From Diphasiastrum complanatum (taxonomy: Eukaryota; Streptophyta; Lycopodiopsida; Lycopodiales; Lycopodiaceae), in NCBI GenBank assembly GCA_029204225.1, contig CM055101.1, positions 38,361,374 to 38,425,373 of the forward strand: a stretch of DNA of 64,000 bases, written 5' to 3'. The translations under genes and the position numbers were made by a program. The notes under the pieces are model-generated. The model saw nothing but the letters and a program-made list of their open reading frames with translations, was not told where the DNA came from and made no database searches. The first letter of the stretch is position 1. The number at the start of each line of letters is the position of its first letter. Shown in pieces: positions 55,309 through 64,000 of this stretch.

Positions 55309-55582
55309 TGATTTTTAAGGATTTTAAGAACTGATGTTTTAATTTTGCAGATGTTATATGAGCTAAAGTTGTTTAAGGATTTTCGTTGCATTGGCACTTC
55401 AAAATTCCGTTTTTTATTGCTTTGAACCCATTTGCCGATTCATTGGTATAATTTGTAAATGAAAGCACGTATAGTCTAAAAAATCAGTTTTTTTTGTAGA
55501 CATTGCTTAATTTAACAATTATTATACCCGTAATGAATGCATTAACTGAACGAAGTTTTTTTAATTTTCAGTTGGCAAGCAA

Positions 55583-57138
55583 ATGGATACTGATGAAATT
55601 TTGGAGGGGGGTGCTACTGAGATTCACCCGGCATCACCTGGAAGTGATGGGGGAAATACGGACCGGCCTCACCCGACAGTGATGACACCCTAGACTCAGA
55701 AAAACTGTTGCAAACCTTAGGCAAGGCAGTTTTAGAACTTCATCAGAGCAATAAACAACGGGATAAACAAATGCAGAATCTATTTAATCAACTGCAAGCT
55801 ATTAACTCTAACAACTTGGGCTACCAACCGGAAATATTTTTTGGCGATAAAAAGTTTAAACGCCCGGAAGTTGTTGAAGACTGGATAAACCGTTGGACAA
55901 GCTATTTGAGCTTGCACAACGTCCCAGAGAATAAACGAATATCATCGGTTCTATTGTTTCTGGAAGGCAAAGTCTCTTCTTGGTGGAGGGAACTTTCCAC
56001 GAAACCGATGACTTGGGCTGGATTCCTGACGGAATTCCGGAAAGCTTTTTTCACGATAGACGATTCCGAGCTGTATATTTGGTTTATCAACTGCAAAATG
56101 GGCAGCCGAGAACTGGACGGTTATGTCCAAGAGTTCTTAGACTCTTTGGCCAAGGTGCCGCTGTTTGATCGGAAGTTGGCACAGTGGCAATTTATTGCCG
56201 GACTGCCAGCTGACTATCAAAATGAATGCAAACGAAATATCCTTAACTCACTAGAGGATGCTATCCGTGTGGTGAAAGCCTATGATAGTACAGTTGTTGC
56301 ATCACGAAAAAGCATGCACGGCCAAACGGCCCTGAAACCCAAGCAAGAAAAATCTAACAAGCGTAAGAAGCAGTTTTTTGATGAGCTGGAAGCAGAAGCG
56401 TACCAACACCCAAAGAAGAAGAAGAATAAGAAAAAACTGGTGGTCAAAGACAAAGCACGGTTGGGGGTGCTTAAACAGAATCTGTGTTTCTTCTGCAATA
56501 AACCCGGGCACCGTGCCCAACAGTGCCCCGAACGGAAAACAAAGTCGTCAAGTTTCATGACTGTGAATAATTGTAACTGTACTTGTAACTTTAGTGCACT
56601 CTCTTTCAAGCCTAATGAATTGTTTCGTGTGAGAGGCAATATGTTAGGGAAAGACGTGAATGTGCTATTTGATTCAGGTAGTAATGACAATTTTTTGAAT
56701 GCTCGACTTGTGCAGAAGCTCCGAGTGCCCACCATGGCCAGTGATCACCGTTACGTGGTCCGTCCTGCCTCAGGGTTGGACACTGAGATTTGGGATGTCA
56801 AAGTCTCAAACTTAGAGCTTCAGATGCAGGACTATGTTGAGCCGTTGGATTTCCATGTCATGAATCTGGACCGGATTGATGTGATTTTGGGCTATGAATG
56901 GTTTTTTGGCAAATCAGACTCTTTAGAGATAGATTTAAAAAATCATTCCATGGTATTTAAAGATAAGTTTGATCAAATTGTCTCTATTTGTGGAGAGACT
57001 GATGTACTCCCATCGTCGATGATTTCCTCGGCTGAATCAATTGAGAAACTTCATGATTCTGAGTATGAACTCTTTCACTTGCTTTTGAAATCTCGTATGC
57101 ATTGTGATGTTGGGGATGAATGTGTTTTCATGCTTTAA
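55583..57138 (+). pseudogene. Chromovirus Gag and aspartic protease
   Basis: Probable original start ATG 55583 (MDTDEILEGG), with a frameshift near 55680; from 55690 the frame is open for about 480 codons. Residues ~50-170: Gag core (PEIFFGDKKFKRPEVVEDWI, SWWRELSTKPMTW, QWQFIAGLPADYQ). Residues ~190-240: Lys-rich. CCHC knuckle CFFCNKPGHRAQQC near 56490. Protease from about 56630 with VLFDSGSNDNFLNA (DSG active site) and DVILGYEWF. It overlaps the RT frame at 57104-57138, so Pol was probably made by a -1 type frameshift or a later start. One indel from intact. Confidence 0.85.
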
Positions 57139-58160
57139 CACCGAAAATTCGCATCAGGAACAACAGCTTTTGCAAGATTTAAAGCAAGAGTTTAGTGAAG
57201 TTTTTCCAAAGCAGCTACCTTATGGACTACCACCCGCTCGGTCGGTGGATCATAAGATAGATCTTTTGCCCGATAGCCGTCCTATCTTCAGACAACCATA
57301 TCGGTTTAGTCAGAAGGAAGAGGAGGAAGTGGCTAGGCAGATCGAGGAGTATCTCAGGATGGGACACATAAGGCCAAGTAAATCTCCATGGGGAGCACCT
57401 GTCCTTCTTAAGAGTAAGAAAGATGGGAGTTTCCGGCTATGTGTAGATTACAAGGGTCTGAACAAACTAACTGTTAAGAATAAATACCCGTTGCCCAGGA
57501 TGGACGATAACTGGTTTTAGGACCAGGTTCGGCCACTACGAGTTTTTTGTTTTGCCCTTTGGTTTGACAAATGCTCCGGCTACTTTCCAGCAAATGATGA
57601 ACGATTTATTTTGTCCATGTTTGGGGAAGTTCGTAGTAGTGTTTCTAGATGATATTCTAATCTATAGCAGAACACTCGAAGAGCATGCTAAGCATCTCTG
57701 TACTGTCTTACATATCTTAAGACAAGAGAAGCTTTATACGAAAGAATCAAAGTGCGAATTCTGTAAGAAGGAACTTCTTTACCTTGGTCATAAGATTACC
57801 TCCTTTGGGATCAAGATTGACGAAGAAAAGGTGAAGACGGTAGTGGAATGGCCAATCCCTAAAACGGTGCGTGAACTTAAGTCGTTCTTAGGTTGCACTG
57901 TGTTTTTCCGTAGATTTGCAGAGGAGTACTCGAAGATTGCTGCACCTCTCGACAATATGTTGAAAGGAGTAAAAAGCCGCAAAGGTAGGCCAAGTCCTCC
58001 CATTAGATGGAATGAGAAATTAGATGAGCGTTTTCGGAAACTCAAGCTTCTAATTGCCTCAGCTCCAGTTTTGAGAATAGCGGATCCAGATTTGCGGTTC
58101 GTCACTAACACTGACGCGAGTGATACGGCTATTGGAGCTGTTCTCTTACAGGAGGGTTAG
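57104..58160 (+). pseudogene. Chromovirus reverse transcriptase with motif A deleted
   Basis: 57104-57520: [79 protein letters not shown] then DDN. About 30 codons that should hold the motif A Asp are missing, and a TAG with a frame change follows. 57530-58160: RFGHYEFFVLPFGLTNAPAT, VVFLDDILIYSRT (YxDD-type box reading FLDD), LKSFLGCTVFFRRFAEEYSK and the RNase H start NTDASDTAIGAVL. Loss of motif A abolishes polymerase activity. Confidence 0.85.
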
Positions 58161-59304
58161 CCCGTTGCCTTTGAAAGTAAGAAAACCGATGCGCAGGTCA
58201 GGTACACCACTCAGGAAAAAGAGCTTTTTGCGGTGATCCATGCTTTGAAATCATGGAGGCATTACCTGTACGGTAATAAATTTCGTGGTTAATACGGATC
58301 ATCAACCTTTAAAGCCTTTTTGTAATCAGAATGATTGGCGAGGTCGTAAGGCCAGATGGGCAGAACTCATGCAAGAATTTGACTTTGAAGTGCGGTATAT
58401 CAAAGGCTCATCTAATCAGGTGGCTGATGCACTTAGTCGAATTGGTGAAGTGAACGAACTTTCCTTCACTGAGATCAGTACAGACTTTTATCTCTCCCTG
58501 AGAGGTCTTTATGAGAAAGACCCACATTTTGGACCAATCTGGAATAGGGTTCTAGCAGTTTCATCAAGCGAGACTGATAATCATGGTGATCAGTCTGGGG
58601 GGAAGGATATAAAGGGTACTGATGACTTCCCTATCCGAAATGGACTTTTGTTCAGGAAAGGGAAGGTTTGTGTGCCTGATGCGGATGTTGTTAAGAATAA
58701 AATTCTTTATGAATGTCATGACTCACCATGCGCAGGACATCCCGGGATACATCATCGTACATTGGATTTGGTACGAAGGGATTTTTATTTGCCAAAACTC
58801 AAGCCCTTTGTAGAATCTTATGTGGTCAAGTGTGACCAATGCCAGTTGAATAAAGCTGAACGCCATAAGGCTAGCGGTTTGTTGCATTTACTGGATATCT
58901 CTGATAAAAAATGGGATAGCATTTCCATGGATTTCGTGGTTGGGTTACCGCAGACGAATAAAGAGCATGATACAATTTGGGTTGTGGTCGACCGTCTTAC
59001 CAAATTGGCTATGTTTATTCCGGTAAAGACCACCGTGAAGGCTTCTGATTTAGCTCAGATATTTGTAGAGCGTTTGTTTAGGTTTTACGGTTTACCAAGT
59101 GATATTGTGAGCGATTTCGATCCGAAGTTCACCGGTCACTTTTGGTCGGCCGTGTTTGCTAAACTAGAGACGACACTGAGCTTGGGTTCTTCTGATCATC
59201 CTAAGAGGGATGGACAGACGGAAAGAACAAATCAGACGATGGAACAAATGCTTCGGGCATATGTTTCAGACGGCAATCTGATTGGGAAAAGTATCTTCCA
59301 TTGA
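58161..59304 (+). pseudogene. Chromovirus RNase H end and integrase
   Basis: The first part is broken (TAG 58158; frame change near 58270). From 58285: VNTDHQPLKPFCNQND, GRKARWAELMQEFDFEVRYI (RNase H end), then integrase zinc finger (H..H in GHPGIHHRTL, CDQCQLNKAERHK), DDE core with SISMDFVVGLP, IVSDFDPKFTGHFW (second Asp; the usual DRDP reads DFDP) and KRDGQTERTNQTME (Glu). It ends at a frameshift near 59300 and continues in the next frame. Confidence 0.85.
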
Positions 59305-60011
59305 TCGAATTTGCCTATAATAGTAGTAAGCATTCGGCTACCGGTTATAGCCCGTTTATGCTTATGTACGGTTATGAGCCTAGGTCACCCATCGTGGTTG
59401 AGACTCGGACGATCAAGTTTCAGAAAGTGGCGGATTTCCTACACAATATGCAGGAAATGCTACGGATGGCACGTGAAAATGTCCAGAGTGCCCAGGATAG
59501 GGACAGACATTATGCAAATCTGAAAAGATTACCGAGAGACTTCCAAGTGGGAGATTGGGTATATTTGAGAATCCCAAAGGATTCAAGTATAATGCGTACC
59601 GGCAAGCATTATAAGTTGTCCCCTAGATATAGAGGACCGTTTAAGATCTTGAAAAAAATTGGATCCTTAGCTTACCAATTAGAACTCCCGGATGGATCGC
59701 AAATGCATCTCGTATTTCACGTTAGTCGTCTCAAAAGGAGTCTACGTGAAGGAGAGCATCTTGGATCTGGAGATCAGTTGGACCTGTTGGATGAATCGTC
59801 GGGTGTATCTTGTCTTGAACCCGAAACGATCTTGGATGCAGGAACTAAACGATTGAGAAATCGTATAGTTACCGAGCATCTGGTTCGATGGAGGGGATGT
59901 ACGGACGATGGCGATTCTTGGGAACAGGAAGGAAGCTTAAGGAGGAACTTTCCCAGTTTTAAGTTCTTAGGGCAGAACTTGAATAAGGGGGGAAGAAAGT
60001 CATGCCCATAA
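59301..60011 (+). pseudogene. Chromovirus integrase C-terminus with chromodomain
   Basis: 236 codons. FAYNSSKHSATGYSPFMLMY, GYEPRSPI, then the GPY/F module (LSPRYRGPFKILKKIGSLAY, LELPDGSQMHLVFHVSRLKR), then the chromodomain around residues 180-225 (IVTEHLVRWRGCTDDGDSWE, with the aromatic Trp pair). The chromodomain guides insertion into heterochromatin in this clade. The stop lies inside the LTR remnant. The frame is intact apart from the -1 shift at its start. Confidence 0.85.
59987..59998 (+). other. Polypurine tract
   Basis: aaggggggaagaaag immediately before the 3' LTR start; primer for plus-strand synthesis in LTR elements. Confidence 0.7.
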
Positions 60012-60049
60012 TTGGTCTCGGGTAGCGTGTCCACGCTAGGGACCGGTAG

Positions 60050-60351
60050 CATCAGACATTTTTTTCGAGATTGATATTTTACTCTTCCTTTTCCTTTCCT
60101 CAGCAGAGCAGGCGGTTAAGCTCTTGCACCTGTACCCTCTTCAGAGCTGGAGGTTGAGCTCTTGTATATTTGCTCTTATATGCTTTTTATGACTCTATGT
60201 TAGATATGTCTTTAACTAACTAGAGAGAGTTCTATATTGTCTTTTCCTCTTAGACTAGTGATTTTTTTATGTTGTCCGACATGGACAATGATCCTACGAG
60301 ATATGTACTTATTTATTCTGTCTTATGTGCCCTTGGGCACTCAACAGACAT

Positions 60352-60408
<57 letters not shown>
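60050..60408 (+). mobile_element. LINE 3' end with hairpin and (CT)n tail
   Basis: Non-coding. Near the end it reads tcttatgTGCCCttgGGGCAct-like: the segment gtgcccttgggcac forms a perfect short hairpin, followed by agacattaat and then (CT)26 or so to 60408. The copy at 61043-61275 ends the same way. Probably the 3' UTR of the LINE at 53050. Confidence 0.6.
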
Positions 60409-60413
<5 letters not shown>

Positions 60414-60773
60414 GAGTCTCTAATATCTGTGTCCTAATCTAGTTTCTAACCCAAACCGCTAACTTCTAACTCCTAGCTCCTAACTCCTAACTAAGTAATA
60501 AGTACTAAGTACCCTAAACCCCATCAACCAACATCTAGATTCTACGGTTGTACCACACTCACGAGTCACAATCACACACACACACACACACAATCACTCA
60601 CACTCTCTCACACACACATAGCGCACACACAATCTCGCACACAATCACTCACACTCTCTCTCTCACTCTCACACACACACACACACACATCATACATGTC
60701 ACACACACAATCTACTATCACACACACACACACTCTCTCACACACACTCACACACAATCACTCATGCACACAG

Positions 60774-60832
<59 letters not shown>

Positions 60833-60888
60833 CACACAATCACACACACACACACACACACTCTTATACACACAATCACTCACACACA

Positions 60889-60922
<34 letters not shown>

Positions 60923-60946
60923 ATCTTACACATAATTGCACACCCA

Positions 60947-61014
<68 letters not shown>

Positions 61015-61042
61015 GCGCGGTTTCTCTCTCTCTCTCTCTCTC
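60409..61042. repeat. Mixed simple-sequence tract
   Basis: 60440-60530 is a loose (CTAACTC)n-like array. 60548-60946 is interleaved (CA)n/(CT)n. 60947-61009 is pure (CT)n. cgggcgcggttt is followed by another (CT)n to 61042. Long frames through it are low-complexity (Ser-Leu or Thr-His) and not genes. Confidence 0.85.
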
Positions 61043-61169
61043 TCTGTTATGCATAGTTATTTCTTGGAGACGTTTATATACGCTCCCATGGTTTTCACAT
61101 ACTTGACATGTACTCCTTTTTGGTCTTATATGCCTTTTGGCATGGAAAAGACATTAATAAAGCTTTCTT

Positions 61170-61265
<96 letters not shown>

Positions 61266-61275
61266 GCGCGAACAG
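61043..61275 (+). mobile_element. Second LINE 3' end with hairpin and (TTTC)/(CT)n tail
   Basis: Ends ggtcttatatgccttttggcatgg (hairpin atgcc-ttttg-ggcat like), then aaaagacattaataaagc and a long pyrimidine tail to about 61263, then cgggcgcg, the same sequence that follows the previous tail at 61010. Shared words with 60290-60360: gtcttat, tgcc, ttggca, gacattaat. Confidence 0.6.
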
Positions 61276-61399
61276 CTCGGGAATTGGGATTCGGGACCCT
61301 AACAACAGTCGGTTTGAACGATTCGAACCGGCCTTTTACGATTCAATGGTTCGAACCGCGGTTCGATGCAACCTTGAATGGATAATTGATTATCCATTA
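61276..61399. other. Cluster of CGGTTCGAACCG-like palindromic words
   Basis: gtcggtttgaacgattcgaaccgg and ggttcgaaccgcggttcg occur within 70 bases (61300-61370). Similar in style to the subterminal word clusters of the hAT elements at 36003 and 49245, but no second end or target duplication was found. Confidence 0.35.
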
Positions 61400-61745
61400 C
61401 ACCTAGGAGTGTCCTGAACTTCTCAAACTTTTCACGACCAAGTCCTTTTGTGAAGATATTTGCAACTTAATCATTGGTTTTACAAAAGATCAACTCTATT
61501 TCACCACTTTGCAACTTTTTTCGTATGAAATGCTGCTGAACTTCAATATGCTTTGTCCTGCTATGGAACACCGGATTCTTTCCAAGCTGAATGCAACTCT
61601 GATTGTCACACCAAAGAACTGTAGGTTCAACTTGTTCTATATGAAGATCTTTTAGGATCCTTCGTAACCAGATTGCTTCACAAGTTGTTGATATAGTAGC
61701 CCTATACTTTGCCTCTGCTGGAAGTTCAACAATATCCTATGTCTC
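61400..61745 (-). pseudogene. Copia RNase H after RT deletion
   Basis: Minus strand: AEAKYRATISTTCEAIWLRR, VLWCDNQSCIQLGKNPVFHS, KHIEVQQHFIRKKLQSGEIE, then a TAA, then NIFTKGLGREKFEKFRTLL. All conserved copia RNase H C-terminal blocks are present with one stop (near 61470). The deletion junction lies around 61745, next to the residues TAMDEESE of the RT start. Confidence 0.75.
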
Positions 61746-62560
61746 GCTTTCCTCATCCATAGCAGTCTTCCAAACTTGTTCCTTAGCAGCTTCTTCATAA
61801 AATGAAGGATCCTCTGAATCCAATATTGAAGCCATAAACACATAATGCGTTTCTTCACCAGCTTCACAAAAGTATCCACCTGAACGTGTCAATCTCTTGG
61901 CTCCTTGTTGACTCGATTCTCCCTCATCCAACATTTGACTATCTTGTATAGTCTCACGAGTCACAATACCATCTTGATAATTTCTTTGTAGGTGACGTAG
62001 AAGGAGAATATGTATCAAATACTCTTGACCTTTCCTTTTGTTTACCAAGATCCACCTGTGTACTGACCGTTGGTTCAATTTGTGTAGAAGCTGTATCACA
62101 TGGAATTGTATCGTTTTGAACATCATCTATGACTGGAGTTTTTGATGTAGGAGAATATACATCTTCCTCATGATCTTCTAGGTTAGAAGACTCATATTCT
62201 TCGAACACGACATCCCTGCTCATAATCACCTTCTTACTGGAAAGATTATAAAGGCGATATGCCTTCTCTTTCTCATCATAACCAAGGAGTAAACACTTGA
62301 TTGTCGTTGAATCAAGTTTTTGACGATGATCTTTAGGAACATGAGCATATGCAATACAACCAAAAACTCGTAGATGATCCACTTTAGGTTTTATACCTGT
62401 GAACGCTTCTTCAGGAGTTCAATTAAGAATAGCTTTTGTAGGACTTCTGTTAAGTAAATAAACTGCTATACAAATTGCTTCGCCCCACAGATGATTCTTG
62501 AGGTTCTTACCTCGTAGCATGCTTCGAGCACTCTCCACAATGGACCCGTTCTTTCTCTCG
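61746..62560 (-). pseudogene. Copia integrase C-terminus and RT N-terminus
   Basis: Minus-strand 62382-61954: DHLRVFGCIAYAHVPKDHRQ, CLLLGYDEKEKAYRLYN, KVIMSRDVVFEEYES, the typical copia integrase C-terminal domain, then an acidic linker and a frameshift near 62000. 61980-61760: SGGYFCEAGEETHYVFMASI and EDPSFYEEAAKEQVWKTAMD, the start of RT. Earlier integrase sequence at 62560-62390 is present but broken. Confidence 0.75.
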
Positions 62561-62561
62561 G

Positions 62562-63257
62562 CTACTCCAATATGCTGTGGTGTATCTGTCGAAGCAAATG
62601 TCTCTTGATTCCATGTTCTTTGCAGAATTCCTGGAACTCTGTAGAGATGAACTCACCTCCCTTATCTGAATGTAGAATCTTTATTTGCTTTTCTATTTGC
62701 TTCTCAACAAGTGATTTGAACTGAGTAAAGAACTTAAAAGTTTGACTTTTATACTTAAGCAAGTCTATCCATACTTTCCTGGAAAAATCATCCACAAATA
62801 CCATGAAGTAGGATGCTCTCCCTATAGACTTTGTTTGCATGGGACCACATAACTCTGTATGAACAAGCTCCAAGATCTCCTTGGCTCTATATGCTCCATC
62901 CTTAGGAAACTGCATACGCTGTTGCTTGCCCATAACACATCCTTCACAGTTTTTTTCCGAAGATACAATATTAGGTAATCCTATTACCATATTATTGTCT
63001 TTTAGAACTTGTAAGCTTTTATAGTTCAGATGTCCAAACCTTTCATACCACATCCTGCTCTCCATGCTATCAGAAGCTGCACAAACCTGATGATCCGATG
63101 TAGACGCATCAAGTTTGTAAAGTCGACCATCCAAAGATCCTTTCACCACAACTTTGTAACCTTTGTTTTTGTCTTTGATAAGACACTTGTGATCATCAAA
63201 CTCAACTTTCATATTCTGTTTAGCGATAGCAGAAACTGAAAGTAAATTCTTCTTCAA
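62562..63257 (-). pseudogene. Copia pre-integrase and integrase core
   Basis: 231 codons, minus strand: MKKNLLSVSAIAKQNMKVEF, MWYERFGHLNYKSLQVLK, NCEGCVMGKQQRMQFPK (zinc region), then VHTELCGPMQTKSIGRASYF (first acidic position reads Glu-Leu where Asp is common), KILHSDKGGEFISTEFQEFC (second Asp). A frameshift at about 62580 breaks it before the catalytic Glu. A short interrupted protease region lies upstream. Confidence 0.8.
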
Positions 63258-63380
63258 ACCTGGAACATAGAGAAGATTCTTAATTTCTTCTATATTCCCT
63301 GACCTTTGATGTGGTAAGAAGAATTGTCTCCAAGCTTGACATGTGCATTTACACCACTGTCATCAAACTGTGTAAACCAC

Positions 63381-63991
63381 TCACGATGTGGTGTCATATG
63401 TTGCGTTGCTCAAAATCAATGTACTAACAGTCTTTAGAGTTCTCTGACGTTGAGGCCGAGAATAACTCATAGCATCCCACAACTTCACTTTTGTCTTCGT
63501 CTTCAATGAAGTTGCTTGATTGCTTCTTCTTGTCCTGGATGTCCTTCTTTTTCCTGCACTCAAACGCAAAGTGACCATATTTACCACAAAAGTTACAATT
63601 GCCATTTCTCTTTGGATTGGACTTGGAACTGTCTCCTTTTTCTTCTTTTTGCCCTTCTTACCTTGATTCTTGGTATAGAAACCCGGCTCCTTGAAATCTT
63701 CCCTAGACATCAAGTTTTGTCTTCGTAATTCTTCTTGAAGTAGCAATCCATTTAGCTCGTCGGCGATCTTTCCCTCAAACTTAGTGTCATTACAAAGTTT
63801 TGATATTGAAATGGTAAGCTATTCAAAACAACTTGTACAAGGGTATTATCAAGTACAATTTCCCCTATAGAAGACAACTGATCTCTTAGATCCTTCACCC
63901 TGGTAATAAAATCTGTAATAGATTCTTCTGATTCCATTTTCAAGGTATGAAGTTTATTATTCAAGAACAATGCTCGAGAATTACTCACCAT
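63381..63991 (-). pseudogene. Copia Gag relic
   Basis: Minus strand 63991-63752: NSRALFLNNKLHTLKMESEE, SITDFITRVKDLRDQLSSIG, VVLNSLPFQYQNFVMTLSLR (UBN2 Gag). After a frame change, 63746-63530 is Lys-rich, with CNFCGKYGHFAFEC (CCHC knuckle, about 63590-63550). The N-terminus lies beyond the window. Confidence 0.8.
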
Positions 63992-64000
63992 TTCATATGT

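Larger units (their letters stand above)
54723..60049 (+). mobile_element. Ty3/gypsy chromovirus, nearly complete
   Basis: 5' LTR 54723-55294, primer site 55297-55308, gag-protease 55583-57138, RT 57104-58160, RNase H 58160-58440, integrase 58450-59700, chromodomain to 60011, polypurine tract 59987-59998, then about 50 bases of 3' LTR that match the 5' LTR start before homology ends. IN with chromodomain and an initiator-Met primer mark the chromovirus clade. It was inserted into the LINE. The damage is a deletion in RT and a few frameshifts or stops. Confidence 0.85.
61400..64000 (-). mobile_element. Ty1/copia element, internally deleted, running off the right edge
   Basis: Minus strand from the window end: Gag (63991-63381), protease traces (63380-63260), pre-integrase and integrase (63257-61954), the first residues of RT (about 61770), then a direct jump to RNase H (61740-61400). 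RT is almost wholly deleted. No 3' LTR before the simple repeats at 61275. Confidence 0.75.

Noticed and set aside
60548-61417. Long Ser/Leu/Thr/His open frames through the CT/CA repeats
   Set aside because: They are translations of microsatellites; every frame of (CT)n and (CA)n is open. No gene-like composition.
1-64000. CRISPR arrays, bacterial operons, phage or organelle origin
   Set aside because: Spliced genes, plant LTR elements and hAT/LINE families show nuclear plant DNA; no regular spacer arrays or ribosome-binding-site operons seen.

Overview
The window looks like nuclear DNA of a land plant with a large, retrotransposon-swamped genome. It contains degenerate Ty3/gypsy and Ty1/copia elements of plant type, a LINE, hAT elements, and one intron-containing host gene whose introns are full of transposons. 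Splice sites are GT-AG, and 91-93 bp introns sit next to a 5.5 kb intron. A fern or another non-seed plant is my guess; nothing in the sequence proves it. I saw no bacterial, organellar, CRISPR, rRNA or convincing tRNA features.

Layout. 1-24.4 kb is a nest of at least five damaged copies (called A-E) of one large Ty3/gypsy family. The family has a tRNA-Asp-type primer site, a gag, protease/RT/RNase H/integrase, and an extra ~2.9 kb ORF between integrase and the 3' LTR. A (1-4322, minus) kept gag and protease but lost RT to integrase. B (6241-16183, plus) kept RT to integrase and the extra ORF but lost protease. C (16184-19051, minus) and D (19052-21684, plus) meet head to head at their LTRs. 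E (22290-24385, minus) is an RNase H/integrase remnant. An unrelated LTR element with an initiator-Met primer site (4323-6240) and a copia fragment (21685-22289) are wedged in.

24.4-36.4 kb holds tandem repeats, a gypsy gag relic, copia relics with a solo LTR inserted, and short non-autonomous hAT elements, with stretches where I recognise nothing.

37.3-48.7 kb is the one convincing host gene, on the plus strand: a long coiled-coil protein. Seven exons join in a consistent reading frame (about 1,383 codons so far, with the 5' and 3' ends unresolved). Its 5.5 kb intron contains a GIY-YIG nuclease-like relic and a copia element. Further exons may lie among the transposons beyond 48.7 kb or outside the window.

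49.1-64 kb is another nest. A copia element is split by a 706 bp hAT-like element with a perfect 8 bp target duplication. Next come a hAT transposase relic with three exons and a LINE interrupted by a nearly complete chromodomain-bearing gypsy element. LINE 3' ends with hairpins and long (CT)n tails follow, then a deleted copia element running off the right edge. Nearly every element ORF carries stops, frameshifts or deletions. The host gene is the only locus that looks functional.
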